A stretch of DNA of 64,000 nt from Micromonospora sp. CPCC 205371 (GTDB lineage: Bacteria > Actinomycetota > Actinomycetes > Mycobacteriales > Micromonosporaceae): NCBI RefSeq assembly GCF_026130045.1, contig NZ_JAIBNX010000001.1:98436-162435 (forward strand). Reading direction: 5' to 3'. The position numbers and the translations under genes were made by a program. Positions 35,574 through 43,594 of this stretch are shown here, piece after piece. The stretch's first letter is position 1. Every line of letters starts with the position of its first letter. Under the pieces are notes generated by a model. The model did not search any database and was not told the DNA's origin. It saw nothing but the letters and a program-made list of their open reading frames with translations.

Positions 35574-36935
35574 ATGGCGGAACAGGTGGACGTGGTCGTT
35601 GTCGGGCTGGGCGTCGGTGGTGAAGAGGTTGCTGGCAAGCTCGCCGCGGCCGGACTTTCAGTGGTGGGCATCGAGCACAATCTGGTCGGCGGCGAATGCC
35701 CGTACTGGGGCTGCATACCCAGCAAGATGATGATCCGGGCGGCCAACGCGCTGACCGAGGCGCGCCGCGTCGAAGGGCTCGCCGGTCACGCGGAGGTGCG
35801 CCCCGATTGGGGACCGGTCGCGAAGCGCATCCGCGAAGAGGCCACCGACAACTGGGACGACAAGGTGGCCGTCGACCGGTTCACGGGCAAGGGTGGCCGG
35901 TTCGTGCGCGGGTACGGCACGCTCGTCGGGCCGGGGCGCGTCCAGGTGGGCGACGACGTCTTCGAGGCGCGGCGGGGCGTGGTCATCGGCACCGGCACGT
36001 CTGCCGCGGTCCCGCCGATCGAGGGTCTCGCCGGCACCCCGTACTGGACCAACCGCGAAGCCATCGAGACCGAGACGCTGCCCGCATCGCTGGTCGTACT
36101 CGGGGGCGGTGCGATCGGGCTGGAGCTGGCGCAGGTGTTCGCCCGGTTCGGCGTACGGGTCACGATCGTCGAAGCGCTCGACCGTCTCCTGGCGATGGAA
36201 GAGCCCGAGTCGTCCGAGCTGGCAGCCGAGGTGCTGGGCGCCGACGGCATCGAGATCCGGGTCGGTGCCAAGGCTGAGCGGATCAGCCACGACGGCGGCG
36301 AGTTCGCGGTGCACCTGGCCGGCGGCGACTCCGTTGCCGGCGAAAAGCTGCTCGTGGCGACCGGCCGGCGGGCGCAGCTCGGCGAGTTGGGCCTCGACAC
36401 CGTCGGCCTCGACCCGAAGGCGCGCGTGCTGGAAGTCGACGACCGCCTGCGGGCGGGCGAGAAGCTATGGGGGGTCGGCGACGTCACTGGGCACGGCGCG
36501 TTCACGCACGTGGCGATGTACCAGGCAGGCGTCGTGATCCGCGACATCCTCGGCCAGGAAGGTCCGCCGGCCGACTACCGGGCGCTCCCCCGGGTCACGT
36601 TCACCGACCCGGAGATCGGCGCGGTGGGCCTGACCGAGCAGCAGGCCCGCGACCGCGGTGTCAGCGTGCGCACGTCGGTCAGCCCGTTGCCGGAGTCGTC
36701 GCGCGGCTGGATCCACAAGGTCGGCAACGAGGGCTTCATCAAGCTCGTCGCCGACGCCGACCGGGGCCTACTGGTTGGCGCGACGTCGGCCGGGCCGATG
36801 GGCGGCGAGGTGCTGAGCGGGCTCGCGGTGGCGGTACATGGTGAGGTGCCGGTCGAGCGGCTGCGCCACATGATCTACGCGTACCCGACCTTCCACCGGG
36901 CGATCGAAGACACGTTGCGCAAGCTCGAGCTCTAG
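35574..36935 (+). CDS. Flavin disulfide oxidoreductase (dihydrolipoyl dehydrogenase-like)
   Basis: 453 residues, ATG 35574. FAD turn VVGLGVGGEEVAG, redox pair Cys42/Cys47 (GGECPYWGCIPSK), and the NAD(P) turn VLGGGAIGLELAQ near 180. The C-terminal dimer domain has IYAYPTFHRAIED, where classical lipoamide dehydrogenases have HPT with a catalytic His; here it is Tyr-Pro-Thr. So it is probably a mercuric-reductase-like or orphan member rather than the E3 subunit. Close spacing suggests cotranscription with crtB. Confidence 0.88.
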   Translation: MAEQVDVVVVGLGVGGEEVAGKLAAAGLSVVGIEHNLVGGECPYWGCIPSKMMIRAANALTEARRVEGLAGHAEVRPDWGPVAKRIREEATDNWDDKVAVDRFTGKGGRFVRGYGTLVGPGRVQVGDDVFEARRGVVIGTGTSAAVPPIEGLAGTPYWTNREAIETETLPASLVVLGGGAIGLELAQVFARFGVRVTIVEALDRLLAMEEPESSELAAEVLGADGIEIRVGAKAERISHDGGEFAVHLAGGDSVAGEKLLVATGRRAQLGELGLDTVGLDPKARVLEVDDRLRAGEKLWGVGDVTGHGAFTHVAMYQAGVVIRDILGQEGPPADYRALPRVTFTDPEIGAVGLTEQQARDRGVSVRTSVSPLPESSRGWIHKVGNEGFIKLVADADRGLLVGATSAGPMGGEVLSGLAVAVHGEVPVERLRHMIYAYPTFHRAIEDTLRKLEL

Positions 36936-37031
36936 CCACTTCCCTCCGGCGGATTCCTGGGTTTTGGGCACATCAGGTCCGGCCGGGCTGCATGATCCCT
37001 CTGTCGGGGTTTACCCATGAATGGGGGATTC

Positions 37032-38180
37032 ATGAACCTTAGTCGTGTTGTCCCTGTCGGTCTCCTGGCGGCTGGCCTCCTCGTAGCCGGGGCACCCGCC
37101 GCGGCCGCCACATCAGAGAACAAGCCGACGGTCACCGTCGTCGCTCGCAAGCTCAACAACCCGCGCGGCATCGCCGTCGGCCACCATGGCGTGCTTTACG
37201 TCGCCGAGGCGGGCAAGGGCGGCCACGGCCCGTGCGTAGCCTCGCCCGAAGATCCAACGGCCGAGGTGTGCCTCGGAAAGACCAGCGCGGTCACGGCCGT
37301 CCACGCGAAGTGGCACAAGGGCAAGCCGCACTGGAAGCAGAAGCGCGTCGTCACCGGCCTGCCGTCGATCGCCGAAGAGGACGGCTCCTTCGCGCTCGGC
37401 CTGCACGACATCTCGCCGACACACCACGGCGCGCTGGTGGGCACCATCGGCGGTGCCGGCACGGTCGAGACCCGCAACCAGTTGGGCTCCGGCGCCCGGC
37501 TGCTCGGGCACGTCGTGGGGCTATGGCCGCACCACCGGCACGGCAAGGTCAAGCCGATCGCGGACCTCAACCAGTACGAGAAGGACAACAACCCGGACGG
37601 TGGCGAGATCGACTCCAACCCGTACGGCGTCCTCGCCACCCCGCACGGCGCGCTAGCGACCGACGCGGGCGGCAACGACCTCCTCGCGATCGACAAGAAG
37701 GGCACCGTCTCGACGGTTGCGGTGTTCCCCACGCGTACCGTGCCCGCGCCCCCTGGCATCCCGAACCTGCCGCCGCAGATCCCGATGCAGGCGGTGCCGA
37801 CCACGGTTACCAAGGGCCCCGATGGCGCCTACTACGTCGGTGAGCTGACCGGCTTCCCGTTCCAACCGGGCGCTGCGCGGATCTGGCGGATCGTCCCCGG
37901 CCAGACGCCGACGGTGTACGCGACCGGGTTCACGAACATCATCGACATCGCGTTCGACCGCAGGGGCCGGTTGCTGGTGCTCCAGATCACCAAGAATGGC
38001 CTCCTCAGCGGCGAAGAGGTCGGCGCCCTCTACCGCGTCGAGAACGGGACGAAGACCGAGATCGCCGCAGGCAAGCTCACGATGCCGGGCGGCGTCGCGG
38101 TCGGCCGCGACGGCGCACTGTACGTAACGAACAAGTCGGTCTCGCCCGGCGGCGGCGAGGTGCTGCGCATCTGGGCCTGA
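37032..38180 (+). CDS. ScyD/ScyE-family secreted protein
   Basis: 382 residues from ATG 37032, preceded by GGGGGAT; ATG 37017 has no site. Signal peptide to about residue 27 (AAAA). Repeated blades such as LNNPRGIAVGHHGVLYVAEA and MPGGVAVGRDGALYVTNK mark an NHL-like beta-propeller. ScyD/ScyE are exported proteins of scytonemin clusters in cyanobacteria; homologues in actinomycetes have no known role. It has a strong terminator of its own. Confidence 0.88.
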   Translation: MNLSRVVPVGLLAAGLLVAGAPAAAATSENKPTVTVVARKLNNPRGIAVGHHGVLYVAEAGKGGHGPCVASPEDPTAEVCLGKTSAVTAVHAKWHKGKPHWKQKRVVTGLPSIAEEDGSFALGLHDISPTHHGALVGTIGGAGTVETRNQLGSGARLLGHVVGLWPHHRHGKVKPIADLNQYEKDNNPDGGEIDSNPYGVLATPHGALATDAGGNDLLAIDKKGTVSTVAVFPTRTVPAPPGIPNLPPQIPMQAVPTTVTKGPDGAYYVGELTGFPFQPGAARIWRIVPGQTPTVYATGFTNIIDIAFDRRGRLLVLQITKNGLLSGEEVGALYRVENGTKTEIAAGKLTMPGGVAVGRDGALYVTNKSVSPGGGEVLRIWA

Positions 38181-38203
38181 CCTGCACTCGAAGCTAATTA
38201 CCC

Positions 38204-38236
38204 GGGGCGTCCTTCAAGGAATTTGAAGGACGCCCC
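38204..38236 (+). terminator. Perfect 14-bp hairpin terminator
   Basis: GGGGCGTCCTTCAA (38204-38217), short loop, TTGAAGGACGCCCC (38223-38236), then CATTATT. It follows the ScyD-like gene by 23 bases. Confidence 0.92.
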
Positions 38237-38289
38237 CATTATTGAACCTGTGCGTGGGGTCACACGGGGCCGCACTGTTCTGGTAAAAA

Positions 38290-38311
38290 CATTTCACTTA
38301 GTGTTGAAATG
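38290..38311 (+). promoter_or_regulatory. Candidate operator upstream of the PAP2 gene
   Basis: Inverted repeat CATTTCA - 8 bases - TGAAATG inside an unusually AT-rich patch (38281-38312), 37 bases before the chosen ATG. The spacing suits a dimeric repressor or activator. It overlaps the upstream ATG at 38309, which argues against that ATG as the start. Confidence 0.45.
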
Positions 38312-38347
38312 CGTGAACCGTGGATGAACGCTCGGTGGGGGACGGCG

Positions 38348-39166
38348 ATGGCAGTCACGGAAGGACTCTCGCGGGTCGTTGTCGACCCGCAGCCAACGGC
38401 ACAGCCGCCAGACCAACGGAGGCCACGCCGCAGCCGAGCCGCCCATATCCGAGAACTCATCATCGAGGTGCTGTTAATCGCCTCGATGATGATTGTGTAC
38501 CAGGGGGTCCGCCACCTCGCCGACGGCCAGGTAGGTCTGGCTTTCCGCCACGCAAGCTGGGTCTGGGATTTCGAGCGCACACTGCGCCTGCCCGACGAGG
38601 CCCTGATCCAGCATTGGGCACTCTCCTGGCCGTCGACCGCGCGTATCGCCAACCTGTACTACGTCGGCGTGCATTTCCCCGGCACCCTGCTAGCGATGGT
38701 CTGGCTCTGGATCCGCCACCGCCCCAACTACGTGCGGATGCGCACCGAGATGGCGGTACTCACCGCCGCGGCACTGGCGCTGCACGTGGTCTTCCCGCTC
38801 GCGCCGCCGCGCCTCGTCTCCTCTTTCGGCATGGTCGACACGATGCTCGCCACCGGCCCGTCGGCATACCCAGACAGCAGCACCGACGGCGTCGCCAACC
38901 AGTTCGCGGCGATGCCGTCGCTGCACGTCGGCTGGGCTTTACTTGTCGCGATCGCGGTGATCCGGGTCACGTCCAGCCGGTGGCGCTGGCTGGCGCTGCT
39001 GCACCCGGCGGTGACCATCAGCGTCGTCGTGATCACCGCCAACCACTACTGGCTTGACGGCATCGTGGCGGCTGCCTTGCTCTTCGCCGCCATCAAGCTG
39101 GTGAAGTCCTGGTCCCGCCTATCGATCCCCCACCCCTTACCCGTCTTCTCCCGCCACATGCTCTAA
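38348..39166 (+). CDS. PAP2-family membrane phosphatase (PAP2_3 / inositol phosphorylceramide synthase-like)
   Basis: 272 residues from ATG 38348 with TGGGGGA upstream. A cytoplasmic basic N-terminus is followed by six membrane segments. The catalytic signatures are AMPSLHVGWALL (motif with Ser and His) and NHYWLDGIVAA (second His and Asp). Such enzymes act on lipid phosphates or transfer head groups to inositol lipids. The substrate is unknown. The 39167-39264 gap downstream is C-rich low-complexity DNA. Confidence 0.88.
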   Translation: MAVTEGLSRVVVDPQPTAQPPDQRRPRRSRAAHIRELIIEVLLIASMMIVYQGVRHLADGQVGLAFRHASWVWDFERTLRLPDEALIQHWALSWPSTARIANLYYVGVHFPGTLLAMVWLWIRHRPNYVRMRTEMAVLTAAALALHVVFPLAPPRLVSSFGMVDTMLATGPSAYPDSSTDGVANQFAAMPSLHVGWALLVAIAVIRVTSSRWRWLALLHPAVTISVVVITANHYWLDGIVAAALLFAAIKLVKSWSRLSIPHPLPVFSRHML

Positions 39167-39264
39167 CGCCCCCACCCCACCCCTCCCGCCCACGTCGTCC
39201 GCCCCGCGTCATCCGCCCGCCCCGCGCCCGCCGGGCCGCCCGCCCCGCGTCGGCCGCCCTCCTG

Positions 39265-39350
39265 CGCCGATCAAGGGCGAATGCACGTGGTTGGATCTCT
39301 TTTCCGCGTGCTTTTGCCCTTGATCGATGCAAACGCCCTTGATCGGCGGC
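39265..39350. repeat. Family A palindromic repeat, copy 4 (reverse orientation)
   Basis: Starts GCCGATCAAGGGCGAATGCA and ends in CGCCCTTGATCGGCGG, with the side arm GATGCAAACGCCCTTGATC on the right as in copy 3. It lies between the convergent PAP2 and 39355 genes, 5 bases from the end of the latter. Confidence 0.87.
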
Positions 39351-39354
39351 GGCT

Positions 39355-39555
39355 TTACGGGACCGTCTTCTCGATCGCCGCCGGCCCGTCTTCCTCCAAC
39401 TCGCGCCGGGCCCGCTCGACGTTGCGCGGCGTCGGGTCCTGGCCGTGCGCGACCGCTAGGTCCTCGGGGTCCCAGGGCTGGTCCGCGCCGGTACGGAACT
39501 CCTGGCGGCGCGGGCCCGGGCCTTCCGCTTCCTCGGGTTCGTGGAAATCCGTCAT
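39355..39555 (-). CDS. Small hydrophilic protein, function unknown
   Basis: 66 residues, ATG 39555, with a weak GGCGGTG site. Charged and probably disordered: FHEPEEAEGPGPRRQEFRTG then ERARRELEEDGPAAIEKTVP. No known domain. It is divergent from the DUF1707 gene and its stop touches a family A repeat. Coding bias and start context are fair; the call is tentative. Confidence 0.55.
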   Translation of the reverse strand: MTDFHEPEEAEGPGPRRQEFRTGADQPWDPEDLAVAHGQDPTPRNVERARRELEEDGPAAIEKTVP

Positions 39556-39647
39556 GTCACCGCCCTACCCGGGTGCGGCACACGGCACACATCTTGACAG
39601 TGACAAGACGACCTGGCACTGTGGAAGGTGAGCGAGGGAGGGAAGAC

Positions 39648-40085
39648 ATGGCAAACCAGGTCGAACGGGTCGGAACGATCGAGCGAGAGGCCGCGGTCGC
39701 GTTGCTCGGCGACGCGCTCGCGGGTGGCTACCTGGAGGCGGAGGAGTTCGCCGAGCGGTCCGCGGTGGCATACACCGCGCGCACCCGGGGCGAGTTGGAG
39801 GCGCTGGTCGCCGACCTGCCGCAGGGTTTCGTGCGCGCGCGTGCCCGCGACCGGCGCCGGCAACGGGCAGCACGGGGTGCCCGAATCGGCATGTGGGCGC
39901 ACGTTGCCTCATACGTCGCGGGGTCGATCCTCATGATCGGCATTTGGGCGGCCGTCGGGCTCGGAACCGGTGCGTGGTACTTCTGGCCGGTCTGGCCGAT
40001 CCTGGGTTGGGGCCTGGGCCTGCTGGGGCACGTCATCCCGGTCCGCGCGGTCCTCTCCCGGCACACGCCACGCACCCAGATCTAG
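39648..40085 (+). CDS. DUF1707 domain protein with two membrane segments
   Basis: 145 residues from ATG 39648 with GGGAGGGAAG upstream. Residues ~7-55 are the DUF1707 domain (EREAAVALLGDALAGGYLEA then EEFAERSAVAYTARTRGELE), usual at the N-terminus of small actinobacterial membrane proteins. A basic RARARDRRRQRAARGAR linker leads to a two-helix membrane hairpin (~82-125). The function of the family is unknown. It converges on the LysM gene across family A copy 5. Confidence 0.87.
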   Translation: MANQVERVGTIEREAAVALLGDALAGGYLEAEEFAERSAVAYTARTRGELEALVADLPQGFVRARARDRRRQRAARGARIGMWAHVASYVAGSILMIGIWAAVGLGTGAWYFWPVWPILGWGLGLLGHVIPVRAVLSRHTPRTQI

Positions 40086-40103
40086 CGAACGGGCCGCGCC
40101 GTC

Positions 40104-40188
40104 ACCGATCAAGGAGATCTTCATCGATCAAGGGCGAATGCACGCGAAAAAGAGATCGAACCACGTGCATTCGCCCTTGGTCGGCGGT
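40104..40188. repeat. Family A palindromic repeat, copy 5 (overlaps a coding end)
   Basis: Same orientation as copy 1: side arm CCGATCAAGGAGATC, then ATCGATCAAGGGCGAATGCACG pairing with CACGTGCATTCGCCCTTGGTCGGCGG. The stop codon of the LysM gene (40121-40123) lies within it, so the last ~21 residues of that protein come from repeat DNA. Confidence 0.87.
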
Positions 40189-41215
40189 GAGTGCCGCGCG
40201 GCGCGGCGGCGGCGGGGCGCCGCGCCCAGGGCGGCAGAGGGGTGGGGTAGCGGGTGCGGGGGCGGCGGGGGGTTGTGGCTCGGCGGCGGTCACGGAGGCC
40301 TAGCAGTACGCCTATCTGTGCGCCTACCAGGCTGGCGGCGGCCAGGACGGCCGATACCGCAAGTGGGACGTTCAGTCGTTCGCGCTGGTCGGGTCGGGCA
40401 CTCGCGCCTACGCCGCCTGTCTCGCCGCCCTCGCCGCGCTCGACCACCCGCGCGGGTGGCAGGGGCGGCACCTCCGGCTCCTGCTCGACGGCTGGTGGTG
40501 CCTCGGGACGGGGTGCGGGCGAGAGCTCGGCGTGTGTACGCGTCGACGGGGGCGTCGCCACGAGCCCGGTGGCGTGCGCGCGGATGCCCTCGTCGCGCGC
40601 GCCGGCCGGCAGGTGCAGCTTCTGGCCGGGCCGGATCACGTCGGGGTCACGGATCTTGTTGAGCTTGGCCAGCTCCGGGTACCGGTCGAACTCGCCCAGG
40701 TACCGGTCGGCGATGTGGCCGAGGTAGTCGCCTTTTTCTACTCGGTAGACCGGCCGCTCGACGGGTTCCTCGGTGATCGCGGCCACGGGCATCGGCGCCG
40801 CCACGACCGCCGGCGCGGTGGCGGGCACGGGTGCCGACATCTCGGCCGCCGAGGCAACCGCCGGGCTGGCTCCAATGATCAGCGCGACCGAGCCGACCAG
40901 GGTCGCCGCGGCGCGCTGCTGACGCCGCATGCCAGGCAGCCTTGGGGCAGGTAGGCGCAGGACGCGAGCCGGGATCTCCACCAGTACCGACAGCGCGAAC
41001 GTGGCCCAGCCAAGCCAGCCGACCACGGCTAGCGCGCGCAGGAAGAGCTGACCGTCGTCGGGGCTGGTCAGCGCGTCGGTGACTTCGGACAGGGCGGGTA
41101 CGTGGTCGGGCAGCGGGTTGCCGGCCAGGGCGATGAGCGCGACCGGCGCGCCGACCACCAGTCCAATGAGGACGACGAGCGCGCCAACGCCGGTACAGAA
41201 ATGTCGGAAACGCAT
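40121..41215 (-). CDS. LysM-domain membrane protein at the end of the Tad operon
   Basis: 364 residues, ATG 41215 with AGGAAGGAG upstream. Membrane segments at ~8-30, 60-80 and 102-120, then an Ala/Pro linker, a LysM domain at 157-203 (VYRVEKGDYLGHIADRYLGE... VIRPGQKLHLPA), a Pro/Glu-rich linker and another hydrophobic segment near 289-308. LysM binds peptidoglycan. It follows the pseudopilin genes by 14 bases, so it may anchor the pilus machine to the wall. The final residues (RANARGSISFSRAFALDR) are encoded by the family A repeat and are unlike the rest. Confidence 0.85.
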   Translation of the reverse strand: MRFRHFCTGVGALVVLIGLVVGAPVALIALAGNPLPDHVPALSEVTDALTSPDDGQLFLRALAVVGWLGWATFALSVLVEIPARVLRLPAPRLPGMRRQQRAAATLVGSVALIIGASPAVASAAEMSAPVPATAPAVVAAPMPVAAITEEPVERPVYRVEKGDYLGHIADRYLGEFDRYPELAKLNKIRDPDVIRPGQKLHLPAGARDEGIRAHATGLVATPPSTRTHAELSPAPRPEAPPAVEQEPEVPPLPPARVVERGEGGETGGVGASARPDQRERLNVPLAVSAVLAAASLVGAQIGVLLGLRDRRRATTPRRPRTRYPTPLPPWARRPAAAAPRGTHRRPRANARGSISFSRAFALDR

Positions 41216-41229
41216 GGCGCAACTCCTTC

Positions 41230-41649
41230 CTAGGAGTCCGAAGTGGTGAGGAGTGTCGCGGTGGCCGTGCCGGTCACCGTGGTGGTGTCCGCGAACCCGA
41301 AGACGTCGAGGAACACGTTGTCGTACGTGAGGGTCACCTGGACCTCGATGAGCTGCTCACCGTTGGGCCCGGTGGAGAACGTGGGCGGTGGACCGGTCAC
41401 ACCCGCCGCCGCCCGGTACGCGTCGACGGCCGCACTCGCGGCGGGACGGTCGATCTGCTTGCTGCCGCCCTCGATGGCCTGCGCCACGTCGATCGCCTGG
41501 CCGCCGGCGCGCGCCGCCTCGGCCGCGAGGTTGTGCGCGCGCTGTAGCGACCGCAGGTGCCCGGCGCCGTCGTACGCCAGACCAATGATCATCAGCATCC
41601 CGGCGAGCGCGATCGCCAGGAAGATGCTCACCCGCCCCCGGTCGTTCAT
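41230..41649 (-). CDS. TadE/TadG-like pseudopilin
   Basis: 139 residues from ATG 41649, overlapping the upstream gene by ATGA. N-terminus MNDRGRVSIFLAIALAGMLM is the short positive leader plus hydrophobic helix of Tad pseudopilins. The exported part ends in FADTTTVTGTATATLLTTSDS, typical of minor pilins and TadG-like proteins. Third of three consecutive pseudopilin genes. Confidence 0.85.
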   Translation of the reverse strand: MNDRGRVSIFLAIALAGMLMIIGLAYDGAGHLRSLQRAHNLAAEAARAGGQAIDVAQAIEGGSKQIDRPAASAAVDAYRAAAGVTGPPPTFSTGPNGEQLIEVQVTLTYDNVFLDVFGFADTTTVTGTATATLLTTSDS

Positions 41650-42065
41650 CCGCGGCTCCGGTACTGGTCGAGGGGCGAGACGAAGGTGGCCTCGACCGTG
41701 GTGCCGCCCGGTACGCCAGGCATGACGAGGTCGGCGAAGGTGACGTGGCAGGTCACCGTGACAGCGACGTTGGCCGGCTGCCCCACCGGCACGGCGAACC
41801 CATCGGTGTCGATGTGCACGGCCGGCGTACCCGTGCAATTCAAACCCTGGTCGGCGAGTGTGGCGCCGGCGGTGGCCGCGCCCTCCGTCTGCGCCGTGCC
41901 CGCGGTGCGCGCCAGCGAAGCGGTCCGCGCCGCGTCGTGCGCGGCCAGGTCGACGGCGTTCTGCGCGATGGCGGTGCGCCCTGCGATCCCGGCGAGGACG
42001 ACGAGCATCAGGAAGGCGGGTGCGAGGATCGCCACCTCCACCGATACCGAGCCCCGATCTTTCAT
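41646..42065 (-). CDS. TadE-family pseudopilin
   Basis: 139 residues from ATG 42065 (ATGA overlap with the upstream gene). DRGSVSVEVAILAPAFLMLV is the TadE signature: a conserved Glu inside the start of the membrane helix. Two cysteines (NCTG and VTCHV) may pair outside. Likely a minor pilin of the Flp-type fibre. Confidence 0.87.
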   Translation of the reverse strand: MKDRGSVSVEVAILAPAFLMLVVLAGIAGRTAIAQNAVDLAAHDAARTASLARTAGTAQTEGAATAGATLADQGLNCTGTPAVHIDTDGFAVPVGQPANVAVTVTCHVTFADLVMPGVPGGTTVEATFVSPLDQYRSRG

Positions 42066-42508
42066 GGGCCCTCCTCCGTGAAGCGCTCGACTGGCCCTTG
42101 CGCGGTCTGGCTGACCGACCAGTTCACGCCCGGGATCACGGAGACGACGGTGCCGGTCACGGTGGCGCTGACCTGCTCGGCGCCCTGGTCGACCTGGACG
42201 TTCCAGCCCACCAGCCACCCGCCGGTGTCGGCGATGAAGCTGTTGGCCTGGGCCTCGCCGGCCGCTGGCGAGACCCCGTTCAGGGTGCGGGTTGAGCTGA
42301 CCGCCACCTGGGCGGCGTTGAGCGCCACGGCGCGCGCGAGGAACCAGGCACCCACCTGCACGGACGCGAAGGTCAGGAGCAGGATCGCGGGGAAGACGAT
42401 GGCCAGCTCGACCGGTGTGGCGCCCCGGTCACGGCTGGCCGGATGCACGCACCGGCGCCGGACCGCGGCGGCGGCCCGGTGGCAGAGACCCAGTGCGCTG
42501 CGGAGCAT
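42062..42508 (-). CDS. TadE-family pseudopilin
   Basis: 148 residues, ATG 42508. A longer basic leader (about 28 residues, RRRCVHPASRDRGA) precedes TPVELAIVFPAILLLTFASV, the TadE helix with its Glu. The exported domain carries a QANSFIADTGGW block seen in many Tad minor pilins. It starts 3 bases after the small Flp-size gene. Confidence 0.87.
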   Translation of the reverse strand: MLRSALGLCHRAAAAVRRRCVHPASRDRGATPVELAIVFPAILLLTFASVQVGAWFLARAVALNAAQVAVSSTRTLNGVSPAAGEAQANSFIADTGGWLVGWNVQVDQGAEQVSATVTGTVVSVIPGVNWSVSQTAQGPVERFTEEGP

Positions 42509-42511
42509 CGG

Positions 42512-42706
42512 TCAGGGAGCGATCTTCGCCATCCAGCCGGAGGCGAGGCTCGCCGCCGTGGCGGTCACCGCGACGGCGGCGGCCGCGAGCCCGGGGATGA
42601 TGATCGCGGTCGGCACCGGGCCGTCGCCGCGGTCGCGCTCGGCCTGCGTGCGCAGATGATCGATGCGTTCCTTGACGACGCTGTGCAGGTAGTAGACGAG
42701 GCTCAT
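42512..42706 (-). CDS. Small single-helix membrane protein, candidate Flp pilin
   Basis: 64 residues, ATG 42706 with GGAAGGA upstream. A charged N-terminus (VVKERIDHLRTQAERDRG) leads to one hydrophobic helix at ~33-58. Size and position, between TadC and the TadE genes, are those of the main Flp pilin. However the usual Gly-cleavage site followed by Glu and Tyr is not evident (GDGPVPTAIIIPG instead). It could be the major subunit of a divergent fibre or an accessory protein. Confidence 0.7.
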   Translation of the reverse strand: MSLVYYLHSVVKERIDHLRTQAERDRGDGPVPTAIIIPGLAAAAVAVTATAASLASGWMAKIAP

Positions 42707-42730
42707 GGCGGGGGTCCTTCCGGTTGGGGC

Positions 42731-43594
42731 TCAGATGCGGGCCAGGAACGGGTACATGACGAAGCCGACGAGGACGAAGACCAACATGGCGCCGGGTACG
42801 TCGAGCCGGCTGGTGATCGCCTCGGCACGGGTGAGGTTGTCGGTGCGGATCTGGTCGCGCAGCGAGTCGGCGCGGATGCGCAGCGTCTCGTGCACCTGCG
42901 CGCCCTCGGTGCCGGAGGCCTGCACGATCGCGCCCACGTCGCCCAGCTCGGGCACGCCGATCTGCTCGGACAGCTCACGCAGCTCGTCCCAGGGCGCGTG
43001 CATCTGCATCTGCGCGATCCGCAGCGCCTCACGCAGCCGCTCGAACACCCACCCGTCGCACACCTCGGCCGCGCGCTCCAGCGACTGCACCGGGCCGTGC
43101 GCCGCCGAGAGCTGTAGCGCCACAAGGTCGAGGTACGTGCAGACCGCATGCGTGAACTCGCGGCGTGCCTTCTCGGCCTTGGCGAGCACGTCGCGGTGCG
43201 CGACGAACATGAAGAGGGCGGCGAGGCCGAGGCCGCTCGCCGTCGGCAGCACGAACGGCAGGGACACACCCAAGAGCGAGAGCGCCGCCGTGATCACGGG
43301 CGGGATCGCAAGGCCGATCAACGCCGACAGCACGAGCGAGAGCGTGTACTGCTCAGGCGTCCGGCCGAGCAGCGCCAGCTCCTTGTGCGGCGGCCGGAGC
43401 CAGCGGGACAGGCCGGTCAGCCAGTCGAGCCCGCCACCACCCGCTCGCGCGGCGGCCGGGCTCTGGTGCAGCCGGTGCAGCGCCGGGGCGAGCGCGGGTG
43501 TGGCCGGTATCGCCTCGCGGATCAGCAGGAACACGCCGAGGCCGGCCAGGGCTCCGGAGACGACCGCGATCACGAGGAACGGACTGACGCTCAC
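42731..43594 (-). CDS. TadC-like type II secretion F-domain protein
   Basis: 287 residues from GTG 43594 with GGAGGTGGAGG upstream, overlapping tadB by GTGA. Membrane segments at the N-terminus (~5-25), near 85-140 and at the C-terminus frame a cytoplasmic T2SSF domain (FTHAVCTYLDLVALQLSAAH and AIVQASGTEGAQVHETLRIR). With TadB it forms the inner-membrane platform that couples the TadA motor to pilus assembly. Confidence 0.88.
   Translation of the reverse strand: MSVSPFLVIAVVSGALAGLGVFLLIREAIPATPALAPALHRLHQSPAAARAGGGGLDWLTGLSRWLRPPHKELALLGRTPEQYTLSLVLSALIGLAIPPVITAALSLLGVSLPFVLPTASGLGLAALFMFVAHRDVLAKAEKARREFTHAVCTYLDLVALQLSAAHGPVQSLERAAEVCDGWVFERLREALRIAQMQMHAPWDELRELSEQIGVPELGDVGAIVQASGTEGAQVHETLRIRADSLRDQIRTDNLTRAEAITSRLDVPGAMLVFVLVGFVMYPFLARI

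Noticed and set aside
39167..39264. A gene in the C-rich gap after the PAP2 gene
   Set aside because: The sequence is low complexity and the open frames there have no start context.
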